Below are positions 25,001 through 33,809 of a DNA stretch of 64,000 nucleotides, piece after piece. The notes under the pieces were generated by a model. That model had not been told where the DNA came from. It did no database searches and saw nothing but the letters and a program-made list of their open reading frames with translations. Positions within the stretch are counted from its first letter, which is position 1. Each line of letters begins with the position of its first letter. Origin of the DNA: Ricordea florida (lineage: Eukaryota; Cnidaria; Anthozoa; Corallimorpharia; Ricordeidae); NCBI GenBank assembly GCA_949710005.1, contig OX453278.1:7204597-7268596 (forward strand). The letters run 5' to 3'. Made by a program: the position numbers and the translations under genes.

Positions 25001-25041
25001 ATTACAACACCTCCCAGGTCGAATATAACAAGTTTCGCCAT
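5691..25041 (-). CDS. EPHX2: Bifunctional epoxide hydrolase 2 (HAD phosphatase + alpha/beta hydrolase), 19 exons
   Basis: Coding exons in transcript order: 25041-24947, 22940-22871, 22425-22266, 21218-21037, 19963-19841, 19715-19647, 19276-19181, 18400-18322, 17261-17227, 17029-17003, 16564-16479, 14442-14331, 13268-13194, 11722-11689, 10911-10809, 7668-7599, 6751-6671, 6484-6426, 5769-5691. They sum to 1,635 nt (544 aa; human about 555) and every splice phase joins. Residues 1-210 are the HAD-type lipid phosphatase domain: FDLGG at 7-11, LTNNW, KPEP and LLDD. The rest is the epoxide hydrolase: HGFP oxyanion loop, nucleophile D323 (GRDFGG), Y371 and Y455, acid D485 (GKD) and H513 (SHW). These match the human catalytic set in order and spacing. 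The protein ends in SKL, a PTS1 signal. Motif I has Gly where the usual second Asp stands. The gene hydrates epoxides to diols, probably in cytosol and peroxisomes. The first exon lies 191 bp from CHM. Confidence 0.95.
6262..6389. repeat. Fold-back element in EPHX2 intron 18
   Basis: The two ends, AGCAATTAATGAATGAGGCT and its complement, are near-perfect inverted repeats. The interior is also self-complementary (AAGCAGATC...GGTGTT / AACACC...GATCCGCTT). The whole could form a hairpin of about 55 bp stem. This is typical of a fold-back MITE. Confidence 0.8.
6561..6587. repeat. Short (TATATC)n microsatellite
   Basis: Four consecutive hexamer units lie in EPHX2 intron 17, just downstream of exon 17. 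Confidence 0.8.
6907..6994. repeat. Compound tetranucleotide microsatellite (TATC/TGTC)
   Basis: Runs of CTAT, then CTGT, then CTCT, then CTAT units lie in EPHX2 intron 16. A 69-codon ORF across it is low-complexity and not a gene. Confidence 0.9.
7955..10619 (-). mobile_element. piggyBac-family DNA transposon, complete ends, in EPHX2 intron 15
   Basis: The element is 2,665 bp and flanked on both sides by TTAA (7951-7954 and 10620-10623), the piggyBac target duplication. Its ends are inverted repeats, CCCTTTCAGGGCC on the left and GGCCGTGAAAGGG on the right, with one mismatch in 13. The right subterminal region has two near-palindromes built on GGCGACTNAAGTCGCC. It carries one transposase gene in the same orientation as the host gene and sits between EPHX2 exons 15 and 16. 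Both host splice sites are intact. The transposase is broken, so the copy is probably immobile by itself. Confidence 0.92.
8558..10355 (-). pseudogene. piggyBac transposase (DDE_Tnp_1_7, PGBD-like), frameshifted
   Basis: The first frame is open from 10,409; the first ATG is at 10,355. It begins with an acidic Ser/Asp-rich N-terminus and runs into the DDE core with SLDES (first catalytic Asp) and VYMNSFYSS. The second frame (9178-8558) carries the third-Asp motif GGVDTLDQ. It also carries the C-terminal cysteine-rich zinc domain (CWAC, FCKQC, PLCIVPC, HYH). The frames meet near 9,165-9,215, at a run of seven A on the coding strand (9,193-9,199). Loss of one base there would link them with normal family spacing. 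The second catalytic Asp, usual in MDNFY-type motifs, is Asn (codon AAC). Both changes argue against activity. The frameshift could be an assembly homopolymer error; the Asp to Asn change could not. Confidence 0.9.
11061..11112. repeat. (AAT)n microsatellite
   Basis: About 17 AAT/ATA units with small interruptions lie in EPHX2 intron 14. Confidence 0.9.
12263..12432. repeat. MITE-like remnant with GGCGTAGCT and AGCTATGC ends
   Basis: An interval in EPHX2 intron 13 starts ACCAGAGGCGTAGCTGTGGG and finishes with CTAGCTATGCTCCCAG. It has G-rich and C-rich runs near its ends. The style resembles the better-bounded element at 53790-54124, and the borders are approximate. Confidence 0.45.
12593..12966. 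repeat. 374-bp MITE with TACCGYAAATGATCTA ends, EPHX2 intron 13
   Basis: The left end TACCGTAAATGATCTA and the right end (complement TACCGCAAATGATCTA) are inverted repeats with one mismatch in 16. They continue into related AATGCC / AACGCC blocks. Inside, the pentamer-like ACGCCTC/AAATGCCTC motif recurs several times. No transposase is encoded. Confidence 0.8.
13337..13465. repeat. Fold-back repeat rich in GGAATTCC
   Basis: The ends GACCCTTGCAAAATGA and TTTCGCAAGGGGAG are loosely complementary. The interior repeats TGGGAATTCCTAGGAATTCC and its complement. It sits in EPHX2 intron 12 and has no coding content. Confidence 0.55.
13676..13905. repeat. Dispersed repeat (TTTGATTGGAT family)
   Basis: This is a second copy of the repeat at 3145-3300. 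It shares ACAGCAAAATTGGATGGTAT and GTTACCATGACAACA, and extends to a CATGCTATTACCTATACTTA end also found near 24,660. Confidence 0.6.
14115..14315. repeat. Repeat of GTTTGAGATAAC-like units
   Basis: Short units of the form AGTTYGAGATAACYRAG recur with variation through this part of EPHX2 intron 12. The same kind of unit recurs at 31605-31705 in a CHM intron and briefly near 13,530-13,600, so it is a dispersed family. Confidence 0.55.
14766..15262. repeat. 497-bp PIF/Harbinger-like MITE with TAA target duplication, EPHX2 intron 11
   Basis: The inverted ends read GGCCTTTTTTTTAATCACTTGGTTTACG on the left and its complement (one base longer in the T run and one mismatch) on the right. TAA flanks both sides (14763-14765 and 15263-15265), as expected for Harbinger-type elements. 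The interior contains a second pair of partly inverted blocks and only incidental ORFs. Confidence 0.85.
17942..18306. repeat. 26-bp minisatellite, about 14 units, beside EPHX2 exon 8 donor
   Basis: The consensus plus-strand unit is GACATGCAAAGGCAAGTACTGACTGA, repeated head to tail with a few point variants. The array ends 15 bp from the intron 8 donor (GT at 18321-18320). Long minus-strand ORFs through it exist because the unit has no stop in most frames; they are not genes. Confidence 0.95.
18427..18530. repeat. Inverted repeat with ACAATTATT ends
   Basis: The ends ACAATTATTCGCC and GGCAAATAATTGT are complementary apart from small changes. The inner blocks GTGATTATCGGTGAAT and ATTCACCGATAATCAC pair perfectly. 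It lies in EPHX2 intron 7, immediately next to another MITE. Confidence 0.75.
18532..18729. repeat. About 200-bp MITE with TTAGTATAAATAC ends
   Basis: The left end TTAGTATAAATACACAGGTG is matched by the complement of the right end, TTAGTATAAATACTCAGGTG, with one mismatch in 20. It lies in EPHX2 intron 7 and has no coding capacity. Confidence 0.85.
19042..19122. repeat. TTAA-type MITE, family A, decayed copy 3
   Basis: After TTAA (19038-19041) the sequence CCTTTTAAGCCC...GTCTCCCTGTGACGAGTAAAAGCGTCTGG follows copies 1 and 2 of the 94-bp family. The right end is degraded. It lies in EPHX2 intron 7. Confidence 0.65.
20095..20185. repeat. Repeat with TTTTACCTTACRGTGGTA motif
   Basis: The block TTTTTACCTTACAGTGGTAAAACTTACC and the following TTGATTATCCCAATTTCTTG recur at 63,040-63,105. 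A related block occurs at 51,300. It probably represents the end of a dispersed retroelement. A short inverted copy (CCACCTTAAGGTAAAAA) precedes it. Confidence 0.5.
21892..22193. repeat. TTAA-type MITE, family B, copy 2, split by a nested MITE
   Basis: The element is flanked by TTAA at 21888-21891 and 22194-22197. It begins TCCTTTCACTCCCAAGATCT and ends GCAAGTGAAAGGG. A complete family A MITE with its own TTAA duplication sits inside (21974-22067). Without that insert it is about 204 bp, shorter than copy 1 at 1626-1925. It lies in EPHX2 intron 3. Confidence 0.75.
21974..22067. repeat. 94-bp TTAA-type MITE, family A, copy 2 (nested)
   Basis: Perfect inverted ends CCCTTTCACTCCCAAG and CTTGGGAGTGAAAGGG are flanked by intact TTAA on both sides (21970-21973, 22068-22071). 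The element is inserted inside the family B element at 21892-22193. Intact duplication and perfect ends suggest the youngest of the copies here. Confidence 0.88.
23915..24090. repeat. Dispersed repeat shared with 33810-33970
   Basis: The two loci share, in order: ATCTTTG..AAAAATGTTG.ACCGA, AATTT, a CCCCC...GTTGAG block, CAATATAAC/CTATATTAC, and CA.GGTGTT with GGGGTTCGG-like text. This copy is in EPHX2 intron 1. Confidence 0.5.
24163..24276. repeat. Fold-back element, stem of about 50 bp
   Basis: GGATTTGTGATCTGA at the left pairs with TCAGATCACAAATCC at the right. The inner arms AACCGATGAATCC and GGATTCATCGGTT pair perfectly around a short loop. It lies in EPHX2 intron 1. Confidence 0.85.
24375..24690. 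repeat. Inverted-repeat element with GGTATAAATACCACTCGAGATATTTC arms
   Basis: The arms ATATTTGGTATAAATACCAC and GTGGTATTTATACCAAATAT are complementary. Near the end the element shares CATGCTATTACCTATACTTA with the repeat at 13,880. The first part shares the TTTGATTGG start of the same family. Confidence 0.65.
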
Positions 25042-25232
25042 TGTCGCCTCTACATTCCAAGATCTCCGGCCAGGTTTTCTCCCAATATTTATTTTACATT
25101 TTGAATTTTGGCCCAGGACTCCTTAATTGGTGCATTTTATTGAACAACAAAATCATAACACGCTATTTGATTGGATAGAACCCCATTCACCAATCAGTGG
25201 CGTGTTTATATTGTAAACCGAAAGATTGCAAA
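25042..25232. promoter_or_regulatory. Bidirectional promoter interval between EPHX2 and CHM
   Basis: Only 191 bp separate the two start codons, which point away from each other. The interval has three CCAAT-type boxes: CCAAT at 25190-25194 and the inverted form ATTGG at 25170-25174 and 25126-25130. There is no convincing TATA box near either start. CCAAT boxes bind NF-Y and are common in head-to-head animal promoters; their use here is inferred. Confidence 0.7.
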
Positions 25233-28200
25233 ATGGCGGACGAACTGCCCACAGAATACGATGCGATCGTCTTAGGAACAGGTATGTTTCTTTCCCCTTT
25301 TGATCTTCGGTTATGAGTGATTGTTTTTTACAAGTGCCGACCTTCCTGGTATCTCACAAGCCGCTTGTTAGGTTCCGCAAACATAAACAGATCAAACTTA
25401 ATCAGACCTGTAACATGAAACGAGTTTTTATCTACAACTAGTGAGCTGTACGTACATGCAAACATACTTTATTGAACCTGCTCAGTGGGGCTGTTAGTTC
25501 AGATCTCGTGAATTTCGCATTTAAGAATCCTTTTGGTGTTTTTGCTATACATGAAAAAGCCTCGTTTCATCAAGTAACTTCACATAAACAAAGACTCTCG
25601 ATCAGTTTATGTAATTCCGTAACGTAATTAGTTAGCTGCGTGTATCTAATCAAGAATTATTACTTCAATGCAGTTACTTCAGTATTCGTTTTGTTTAGCT
25701 GTGACGAGCAAGAGGTCGTTTTACTTTAGTGTGGAACTTCGAAAGGATCGTTACGTTCGGCTCAGATGAGCTTCATTGGTCGTTGTAATTTGAACAAACT
25801 GACGTAAAACAAAGGACACAATTTAAAGCATTCTTAACAATGTACCTAACCCTTACTAACAAAGAAAAGAAATAAATTATATTACACTGGAGATGGAGTA
25901 GTGAATCATGTAAGCCTCTACAAAATATCCCTAGATCTCCAGCAAATGCCATGTCTTAAAAATAACGAGGAAGCAAAACCCTACTGAGGCTAACTACGTA
26001 CTTATGGGAAAAGTTCTAGTTTCGGTCACCCACCACCCTTATCTAGGTGTAGAATTATCCAGAAACCTCGACTGGGGCCAGCATGTTAATGACAAAGTCA
26101 TGAAGGCTAATTGATCTCTCGGATTCCTCCGGCGAAATCTGAGCAGTTGCCCCATAGGAGTGAAAGAGGCAGCCTACAAAGCCCTTGTACGGCCTCACGT
26201 GGAATACGCCAGCTCAGTTTGGGACCCACATTTAAAAAAACACGTCAAGCAAATAGAGGGAGTACAAAGAAGAGCTGCACGCTTTGTAAAAAATTGTTAC
26301 TCGAGGGAGCCGGGAACAGTTACAAACCTTCTGCACGATTTACACTGGTTACCCCTAAAGGTGCGCAGAACAATTTCTCGTCTGATTTTATTTCACAAAG
26401 CGATTCATGGCGCTGGTGGTCTGGCCTTTCCTGACTATGTTATGAAGCGCAGCAGACACTTAAGGAACTCTAACCTGAACAAGTTCATCGAACTGCAACC
26501 TAATACTGAGTCTTATAAGAATAGCTATTTCTGCAGAACTATTAAAGACTGGAATGCTTTACCTAGCGAAATTGTTAATATTAAGTCCGTAGATCTTTTT
26601 AAAAAAGCCTTATTCAATTATCTTAGTCGTGATAAATTTTAATATTGTATAATAATCGATGTATTTTATGTGAAGTTTAATAAACGAGCAGGAGTGCTTT
26701 ATCATGTATAAAACACGAGGCGTAGCCGAGTGTTTTATACATGATAAAGCACGAAATGCGAGTTTATTGAACGACTTCAAAAACCTTTTTATGTAGACCT
26801 TTTCATTATTACACTAAACTTTCGATTTTGGTGTATTTTGACGAAGAAAATTGAAGACAAATGTTAGCCGTGTCTATATCAGATATAAAGACACTCATTA
26901 GACATTAATTTCCTTTGTATTTTCTTTATGAATTATTAATGAGTTTTTGAATTTATTTTATTTAATTTTATCCTCCTTAGTTAGGCGTCTTGCGCGATGG
27001 TAACCCCTTTGCAGGACTATAAATTTTTGAATAAAGGTTGAATAATCAGAAGATCTCGCAATATTTTGTAAAGGCTTACATGATTCACTACCCCTGGAGA
27101 TGAGCCGTATAACGGAATTTGAATCCACCAACCTAAAGCCTGCTTGGGGGAGGGGGGCAGGGATATGTAGTTGTGTAATTTTGGGGTACTTCTTCTGACT
27201 AACCTTGCTCTTCCCAGAGGAAAGAGTCCGTGTATTCTGAAGATAGCTGACAGCAGTGTCCAGCTCTGTATTGGAGACTTTTTACCCAGTGGGTGTTTCC
27301 ATAAAATAATCATAACTTTTCTATGGTGGGCATTTTGGGATCTTTAAGGAGAGGGGATTTAGGAAGAATTATTGGGGCACATTATGCTCTTTTTTGAGGG
27401 GGGAGAGGGGTATAACAGTTTAAGTGAATAACACTTTAGAAGACATGGGAGGTGACGTAGGTCAGGACTTCCAGAAGAGGTTGGAAAATAAAGGCCAAAG
27501 CTTTGACAGTAATTTATTAAGGAAAAAAGACAAAAAAAGTAGCAGATGTTATATTGTACATGTTTGATTATTTCTGACTAATAATGGTGAGATCTCAGTT
27601 TAACAACTGCCACACCTTTTATACCAGGCTTCTCAGAATCAGTGGTAGCTGCAGCGTTATCAAGAGTAGGGAATAAAGTACTACATCTGGATAGGTGAGT
27701 GATAGAGTTGAATTAACTCATTTCTGACGAGCTCACAGTCATGGGGTCTTGTAAGACCCATGATTAAGAAAACTCACCAAAATATTGCGTTACTTCCTAT
27801 TGCTTCCAAATTTAGCACACAGGAAGTAAATGAATGCACCCAATCACCTGGTGAATTTTAGCTTGTATACTTTAGTGACAGATACACAACGAATTTTTAA
27901 ATTCTGATTCGAAAGCGTGAGGAGGGGTTGAGGGGGGGTTTTTCCCATCATTTGACATCATATTCTGATGGACATTGCCATATGGATATAGCTCCCTGAA
28001 AATTTTGAAAAACAAACTTTTATCAATTTTTATTTGTAAAAATGGCTTATAGAAATTAAATTCTGTATTTGTTATTTTTCAAGCAGATTTACAAGAAATG
28101 ATACCAGATAAAGAAGGAAATTTTTTTTCTTTTAACTTTTTTTCAGCAATTGGCTGGACTCTTGGTTTATGGGGATTTATATGCAAATTGTATGCATACG

Positions 28201-31200
28201 TTATATGTTAAATATGTGGGAAAATATTATTGCCTACTAGAATGTGAAGTATACATGTTTGGAAAGCCTATTTTGTACCCTTCAAATTGAGGTATATCTT
28301 TGATCACTGCTGTAAATATCTGTGGAGATGTTAAATAAAAATGAAATGTCCATCAATTTGCTTGATTTTTGGGCCGTCGGAAATGAGTTAAATGTAATTT
28401 GCTTTCTTGAGAGAATTAAAGTTCCTGTCATGAATTTAATTAAACAGGGGGCAGTCATTTTTTAATGAATTGGCCATGGGTGACTATAATGGCAAATGAC
28501 AGAAGCCATAACCAATCAAAACATGGGAATCCCTACAAGAGGAGGGCTGTGAGGGTTTCCATTAATGTGGTATTGCATTATTTTTGGTGTGAAATTGCAG
28601 TATTTTTATTTGAAAGTACAGTATTGCAGTTTTGAAGTATTTTTACTTTTTCCCTGTGGTATTGTGGTACTTGAACCCTTCTTTTGTCTGTCTCCTATTA
28701 ACTATCATCTGAGCAATTTGCCTTTATGGTAAACCATTTTATTGTAGCATATTATAGATATGAAACTATACAGGGAATCCCTGTTCTTATTCTTATATTA
28801 TCCTTTTATTAGGAATGATTATTACTCTGGCCAGTGGGTTACATTGACATTTGACGCTTTGCAAAAGTGGATTGATCAAAATCAGGTAAGTCTATACACT
28901 TCTTTGTAAACTATTTTGTTGTAACATTCATCGGCAGCACATACATAAAGAATTTATCAGAGTAGTACAAACCTTTAAATGCCCTTTTAAGATCATTAAA
29001 ACTTTGAATGTGGTAAGTCATGTTTTACTTTGAGGAACACTGAAATCAGCAAAACTTCTGCTTCTCATTTTAGACTAACGGCTTGGACAGGAAAGTGGGG
29101 ACTTGTTCCTCAGGAGGTGACGCACCTAGTTTGGAGCCTGGTACTCATTCTATCCCAGTACCCTGCCATTCTCATGAAATCAGCAATGTTGTGGTCAAAT
29201 CATACTTTTGGTAAGCACCTTTCTTCGGTGATCTTTTCAGTACTCATAATATTATAACTATTAAAAGTAAACAAAAAATTAATCAAGACATGTCTGTGTC
29301 TGTGCATTGATTCTTTTGTTTTCAATGACATTTTCATTTACTTTTGGTAGGCACCTTTCTAATTCTTCGGTGATCTTTTCAGTACTCACGATATTATAAT
29401 TATTAAAAGTAAACAAAAATTAATCAAGACATGTCTGTGCATTGATTCTTTTGTTTTCAATGACATTTTCATGCCCACATATATTTTCAACTGAGCATTG
29501 TACACTTAACAGCCGTATATATGTGTTGCTCACACATTTAAAGATTATTTGGTGTGGTGTAAAATATCTCCCAAGCAAAAAGATTGATTTTTTTATTGCA
29601 CCTCGCACTAAGTTTAATATCAAGAATCAATGCACTGAGAGTTTACAGCACATAGATACTGGTTGAAATTGTCATTTTATAATTTGTTAAGCAACGTGTT
29701 GGGACAACTTGAGCAGTTGTCTGAACAAGCATGCAACATTTTTTATCATGTTAAGAAATTTGTTAAGCCTGTTGAGATGCATGTTGTACCAATTTGAAGT
29801 TTTGTTTTGCTTTTCTTCAACATCCTTTAACTGTCTCAAAACAACTTTTATTTTTACTTGCATTCAACATTTGCCCTACATCTGCAGCTCTAAGTTGAAG
29901 AGGTGTTGAATGGATGTTTCCCCAGAACATCCATGATAATCTATTAACTACAGTCACAGTTTAGCTTTGATTTATAACTGCATTCACTTATATAATCCAG
30001 TGAAAAGGAAAAAGAAGAGGCCTCTGGTGATTCAGATCTTCCAAACGTTTCTGCTACAGATGTCATTGAAGGGAGTTCAAATCATGGAGAAGTGTCAGAT
30101 TCTGGAATATCAGAGAAAGAACAAGCCTTAGAGGAGAGCTCTGTTTCACAAACCACTGCTTTGGTAGAAGCGTTAAGCATAGAAGAGGGCCTAAAAGAAA
30201 AGTTAAAGGAAAGCAATGGTGAAATTTTGCAAACAGAAAAGTCAGGAGATTCTGATAGCAATGTTCAGACTGATGAATCCTTAGGTGAAGTGGCATATCA
30301 AGAGGGAGCTATAGCTAAAGAGGTTGAGGAGGTATTGGCAAAGCAAGATGAAGAAAGCAGTGCATCAGTGTCTCCAACAGCACCATCAGTGGAGGAGCCT
30401 AGAGAAAGATTGGGGATACATATCAGCATGACATTTGAAGAGTTGAAGCCATTTTGGAGACGATTCAACGTTGATTTATCGCCAAAACTGCTTTTCTCCA
30501 GAGGACGTCTTGTGGAGAGCTTGATCTCAGCAAATATAAGTCACTATGCGGAATTCAAAGCTGTCACTCGAATCCTGACATACATGGAAGGACAGATAGA
30601 GGAGGTTCCCTGCTCAAGAGCTGATGTTTTCAGCAGTAATGTGATATCCATTGTGGAAAAGAGGATGCTAATGAAGTTTTTGACTTTTTGTCTCGATTTC
30701 GAAGAGAACCCCGATCAGTACAAAGATTATGAGGATAAGACCTTCTCAGAATATCTTCAGTCACGCAGACTTACACCAAACCTGCAACATTTTATAATAC
30801 ATGCCATTGCTATGGTTAAACAAGAAACACCAACTGTGCTGGGACTAAAGGCAACACAGAGTTTTCTTCAGTCTCTTGGACGTTATGGAAACACACCATT
30901 CATTTGGCCCCTCTATGGTTCTGGAGAGTTGCCGCAAGCATTTTGTAGAATGTGTGCAGTGTTCGGTGGTTTGTATTGCCTTAGAAGAGCAGCTTCAGCT
31001 GTAGTCATTGATGAGGCCACTAAACAGTGCATAGGAATTATCTCAGACAACCAACTCTTAAAATGCAGGTGGCTCATAATGGAACATTCCTATGTTCCTG
31101 AGCAGCTCAAGAAAGACTGCACACAAACTGTCTCCAGGGCAGTGTTCATAACATCATGCTCTCTAAAGGTCTGTGAAGAGCAACATGTCACCCTCTTGTC

Positions 31201-32877
31201 AGTGCCACCATTAGAAGATGGAGGAGAACCAATAAGAGTCATTGAACTTGGTTCCTCCACCCTGGCCTGTCCTAAAGGAGTTTACGTTGTGCATTTGGTT
31301 TGTAAAGGCACCTCTTCTGCTGAAGACGACTTAGAACCAATAGCTAGGCGTCTTTTTCACTTCCCAACACAAGGTGAGAAGCTGTTTGTTGATTGTTGTT
31401 GTTGTTTTTTTTTTCAGGGAAAAGTCCTTTCTGTTGATTCCTTGTTAATGATATAAATACAGAAATTTAATTTTGAATTTCTGCACTCAATTTCAACTTT
31501 CTGTACTGTTGGTGATTAATTGACATGCTCTCAGCCAATCAGCGCATTGCAATTTTTGCATGGACAGTTAAACTTTGCTATCTCAAACACCCAAGGGAAA
31601 CGAAAAATACTTTGAGATAGCAGGGGTTTGAGATAACTGATGATTATTACTGAAAATAGCCGGAGTTCAAGATAACAAAGTTTGAGATATCAAGTTTCAA
31701 CTATATAGTATTACGTAGGAAATCACAGATGGCATTTGCGTAGGGTTCAAGTTGCCAATTGGTCGAGTTATCTGCAGTTGTGGTTCCAGTCAATTCAGAT
31801 GTGCGTTTTGATTTTTAAAAATTTATAACAGTTTACTTGGTTGCTAATCTTGTTTTTACCACAGTTGCTACTAATCTTGTGAGCTAATTGGCTAATTTAC
31901 CGTTGTCGATAAGAGTCTAGACAACACTGCTCGCGTCAATGTGTTACGCAAAGCAATAGCCAATCGGAAACGCTCATTTTGGGGAATAAACCAATCAGAT
32001 TGCAAGAAAGTTATAGACAACATTTGCTCTTTCTTTGTATCACGATCTTTGTCACGCTCTAAAAAAAAACATTTTCCTTGATGCTCTTTAATGTTGCTAT
32101 TGTGGTAAATTTGTCGTGGACTCACTCGGCTGCGCCTCGTGAGTCCGCAACATTTTGACCACTGTGATGACGCGTACTTGTTGTCGATAAGAGTACAGAC
32201 AACACTAAACCACATTCGATTTGTTAATTTCCATTTATTAGGAGACTTGCATGGTGAAAGACCCACAGTTTTGTGGTCATTATATTTCAACCAAGCTGTC
32301 CCAGATTCCTCTAGTGCCAGTAGCGTTGCTCCCAATGTTTATGTCACGTCGCTGCCAGGAGCATCAATAGGATTCAATGATGCAATGCAAGAGGTAACTG
32401 TGGTTGGTTTTCTATAATTTTAATAACATTATTAGTTTAATTCTAATTTTATTACCTTTAAATGGTGAGGCCTATTGGCACAAATGTACAGGTGCAGGGG
32501 TTTAAAAAATGGAATTTAAAATTCTTGCAAAGAGATGAAAGCATGAAGAGGTGCAATCTACTTGTCATTGCTCCATAACTTAATTAATTTATTGCTCAGC
32601 TGTAGAATCGAGAGTTACAGGTATGTCGATTTGTTTTCCATCACCCCTCCAGGCAAAGCAAATTTTTGATGAAGTTTGCCCCAATGAAGAATTCCTGGCT
32701 GCAGTTCCAAACCCTGAAGATATCATTCTAGACGATTTTTTACATGATTCCAATCAAAACGTCAATGAGCAGCCTCCTATGGAAGATGCAGATTCAGCTG
32801 CAGAGGGACCCAGTGTGCAAACTAGTGACAGTGAAACTGTTGCCGAACCAATTGTACCTGTTACACAGGAACCCTGA
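25233..32877 (+). CDS. CHM: Rab escort protein (component A of Rab geranylgeranyltransferase), 7 exons
   Basis: Exons: 25233-25281, 27628-27694, 28813-28885, 29074-29210, 30001-31373, 32242-32393, 32653-32877. They total 2,076 nt (691 aa; vertebrate REP1 about 653) with all phases consistent. The N-terminus MADELPTEYDAIVLGTGFSE matches the GDI/REP dinucleotide-fold start. Next come the YYSGQW segment and a variable acidic insert (about residues 64-170). Then follow the conserved blocks RFNVDLSPKLLFSRG, PCSRADVFSS, KRMLMKFLTFC, LTPNLQHF, LGRYGNTPF and RMCAVFGG. The C-terminal part has CPNEEF and PNPEDIILDD. REP binds newly made Rab GTPases and presents them to the prenyltransferase, then escorts them to membranes. 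The acidic insert is the least conserved part, as in other REPs. The gene shares a 191-bp promoter with EPHX2. Intron 1 holds a LINE fragment, and exon 4's donor lies in a tandem duplication. Confidence 0.95.
25990..26642 (+). mobile_element. LINE (non-LTR retrotransposon) reverse-transcriptase C-terminal fragment
   Basis: The frame reads YLGVELSRNLDW near 26,040, then an in-frame stop at about 26,110. It continues with YKALVRPHVEYASSVWDP, GVQRRAARFV, LHWLPLKVRR and a RTIKDWNALP-like end. This order is characteristic of the end of CR1/Jockey-type reverse transcriptase ORFs. It is 5'-truncated and lies in CHM intron 1 on the same strand as the gene. Confidence 0.85.
26675..26777. repeat. Near-perfect palindrome in CHM intron 1
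   Basis: GTGCTTTATCATGTATAAAACAC at 26694 pairs with its exact complement ending at 26752, around a short GC-rich loop. Weaker pairing (AATAAAC / GTTTATT) extends the arms outward. It is a fold-back MITE or the relic of one, just past the LINE fragment. Confidence 0.85.
29204..29475. repeat. Tandem duplication of about 136 bp covering the CHM exon 4 donor
   Basis: The block beginning ACTTTTGGTAAGCACC at 29204 is repeated from 29340 as ACTTTTGGTAGGCACC. The rest of the two copies is nearly identical down to TTGTTTTCAATGACATTTTC. The first copy contains the last seven bases of exon 4 and its donor, so the second copy contains a decoy donor. Confidence 0.9.
31605..31705. repeat. GTTTGAGATAACT-like repeat units in CHM intron 5
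   Basis: Four or five variants of the short unit seen at 14115-14315 occur here. The function is unknown; it is probably part of a dispersed element. Confidence 0.5.
31902..32211. repeat. Direct repeats GTTGTCGATAAGAGTNNAGACAACACT bounding about 310 bp, CHM intron 5
   Basis: The block appears at about 31903 and again at about 32181, with two mismatches. A related TCTAGACAACACT sits near 34,033. Between the copies is a short hairpin, GGACTCAC...GTGAGTCC (32117-32145). A 147-codon minus-strand ORF across the region has no recognisable domain. Confidence 0.55.
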
Positions 32878-33195
32878 TATGAAGCCCTTTGGTGGCAGTG
32901 ACTCTTCCAGATGGCAGTCACTCACAAAAGTAGTTTGGAAATGGATCAGAAGCATCAGAATTGAGAAGATGACAAGCTTAAAGATATAATTTGATTTAAC
33001 GTCAAAGTCTCCTAGGTCACTGTCAAACAATGTATGATACCTATAAATATGGAATGTAACTTACTGTAGCCGTACCTCTTTAAGTCAGAAAAGGTTACTG
33101 GTAGCGATTAGCTGAAGGTGTATGCAAAGAACTGACATTCTCATCGCCGAATGCAAAAATATTTCAGGAGTAGTAAAGGCGATGAATTTTATTTC

Positions 33196-33634
33196 GAGGC
33201 CCCATTAGGGGGGGTCTGAATATCCCGTATCCCATTAATTCCTGTAGTTTGTATCCCTATAATTCAAGTTAATACTGATGACGTCACTGCATGTGATAAG
33301 TCCGATTACCAAATAATGTATAACACATTTTCCGGTGCGGTTTCATACTTTAAAATAGAAATCGAGTGCAAATAGGGTTTGAATAATGATTACAATGTTT
33401 TTTCTTAGGGAAATACATTAATTCGCATTTTCAAGTACTTTTTTTTTTTTCGCATCTTCCATATTGATCAATTAACCTGTTTTATTCTGTCAAAAAAGAA
33501 AACTTTGACGTTCGATATCCCACTATCTCTTTTCTAAATATCCCGTATCCCTATAATTTTTCCCCGAAATATCCCGTATCCCTATACTTTTTTTCGCAAA
33601 TATCCCGTATCCCTAAAACCCCTAATGGGGCCTC
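33196..33634. repeat. 439-bp MITE with 16-bp perfect ends, in CHM 3' UTR/flank
   Basis: GAGGCCCCATTAGGGG at the left is exactly complementary to CCCCTAATGGGGCCTC at the right. TATTTC flanks both sides (33190-33195 and 33635-33640), a 6-bp duplication. The interior has four or five copies of AATATCCCGTATCCC-type units, three of them in tandem near the right end. Confidence 0.9.
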
Positions 33635-33809
33635 TATTTCGCTTTGAAAAATACAGCTTTAGTTGCCCTTGGACGTTATTTGTTCCCAAAGCTTTTATAT
33701 CCTCTTGTTTCACTTTCAAATCTGTTTGCTTCTCAGAATAGTTGACACCGTCAGACAAATATTGAGAATGTTTGTCGAATAAAGGGTATTGCAATATATA
33801 GTTACAACT

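Noticed and set aside
31374..31456. Extension of CHM exon 5 to an in-frame stop
   Set aside because: A good donor at 31374-31375 joins in phase to 32242, where the conserved REP sequence resumes.
31892..32335. 147-codon minus-strand ORF
   Set aside because: No domain is recognisable and it overlaps the true CHM exon at 32242-32393 and a repeat.
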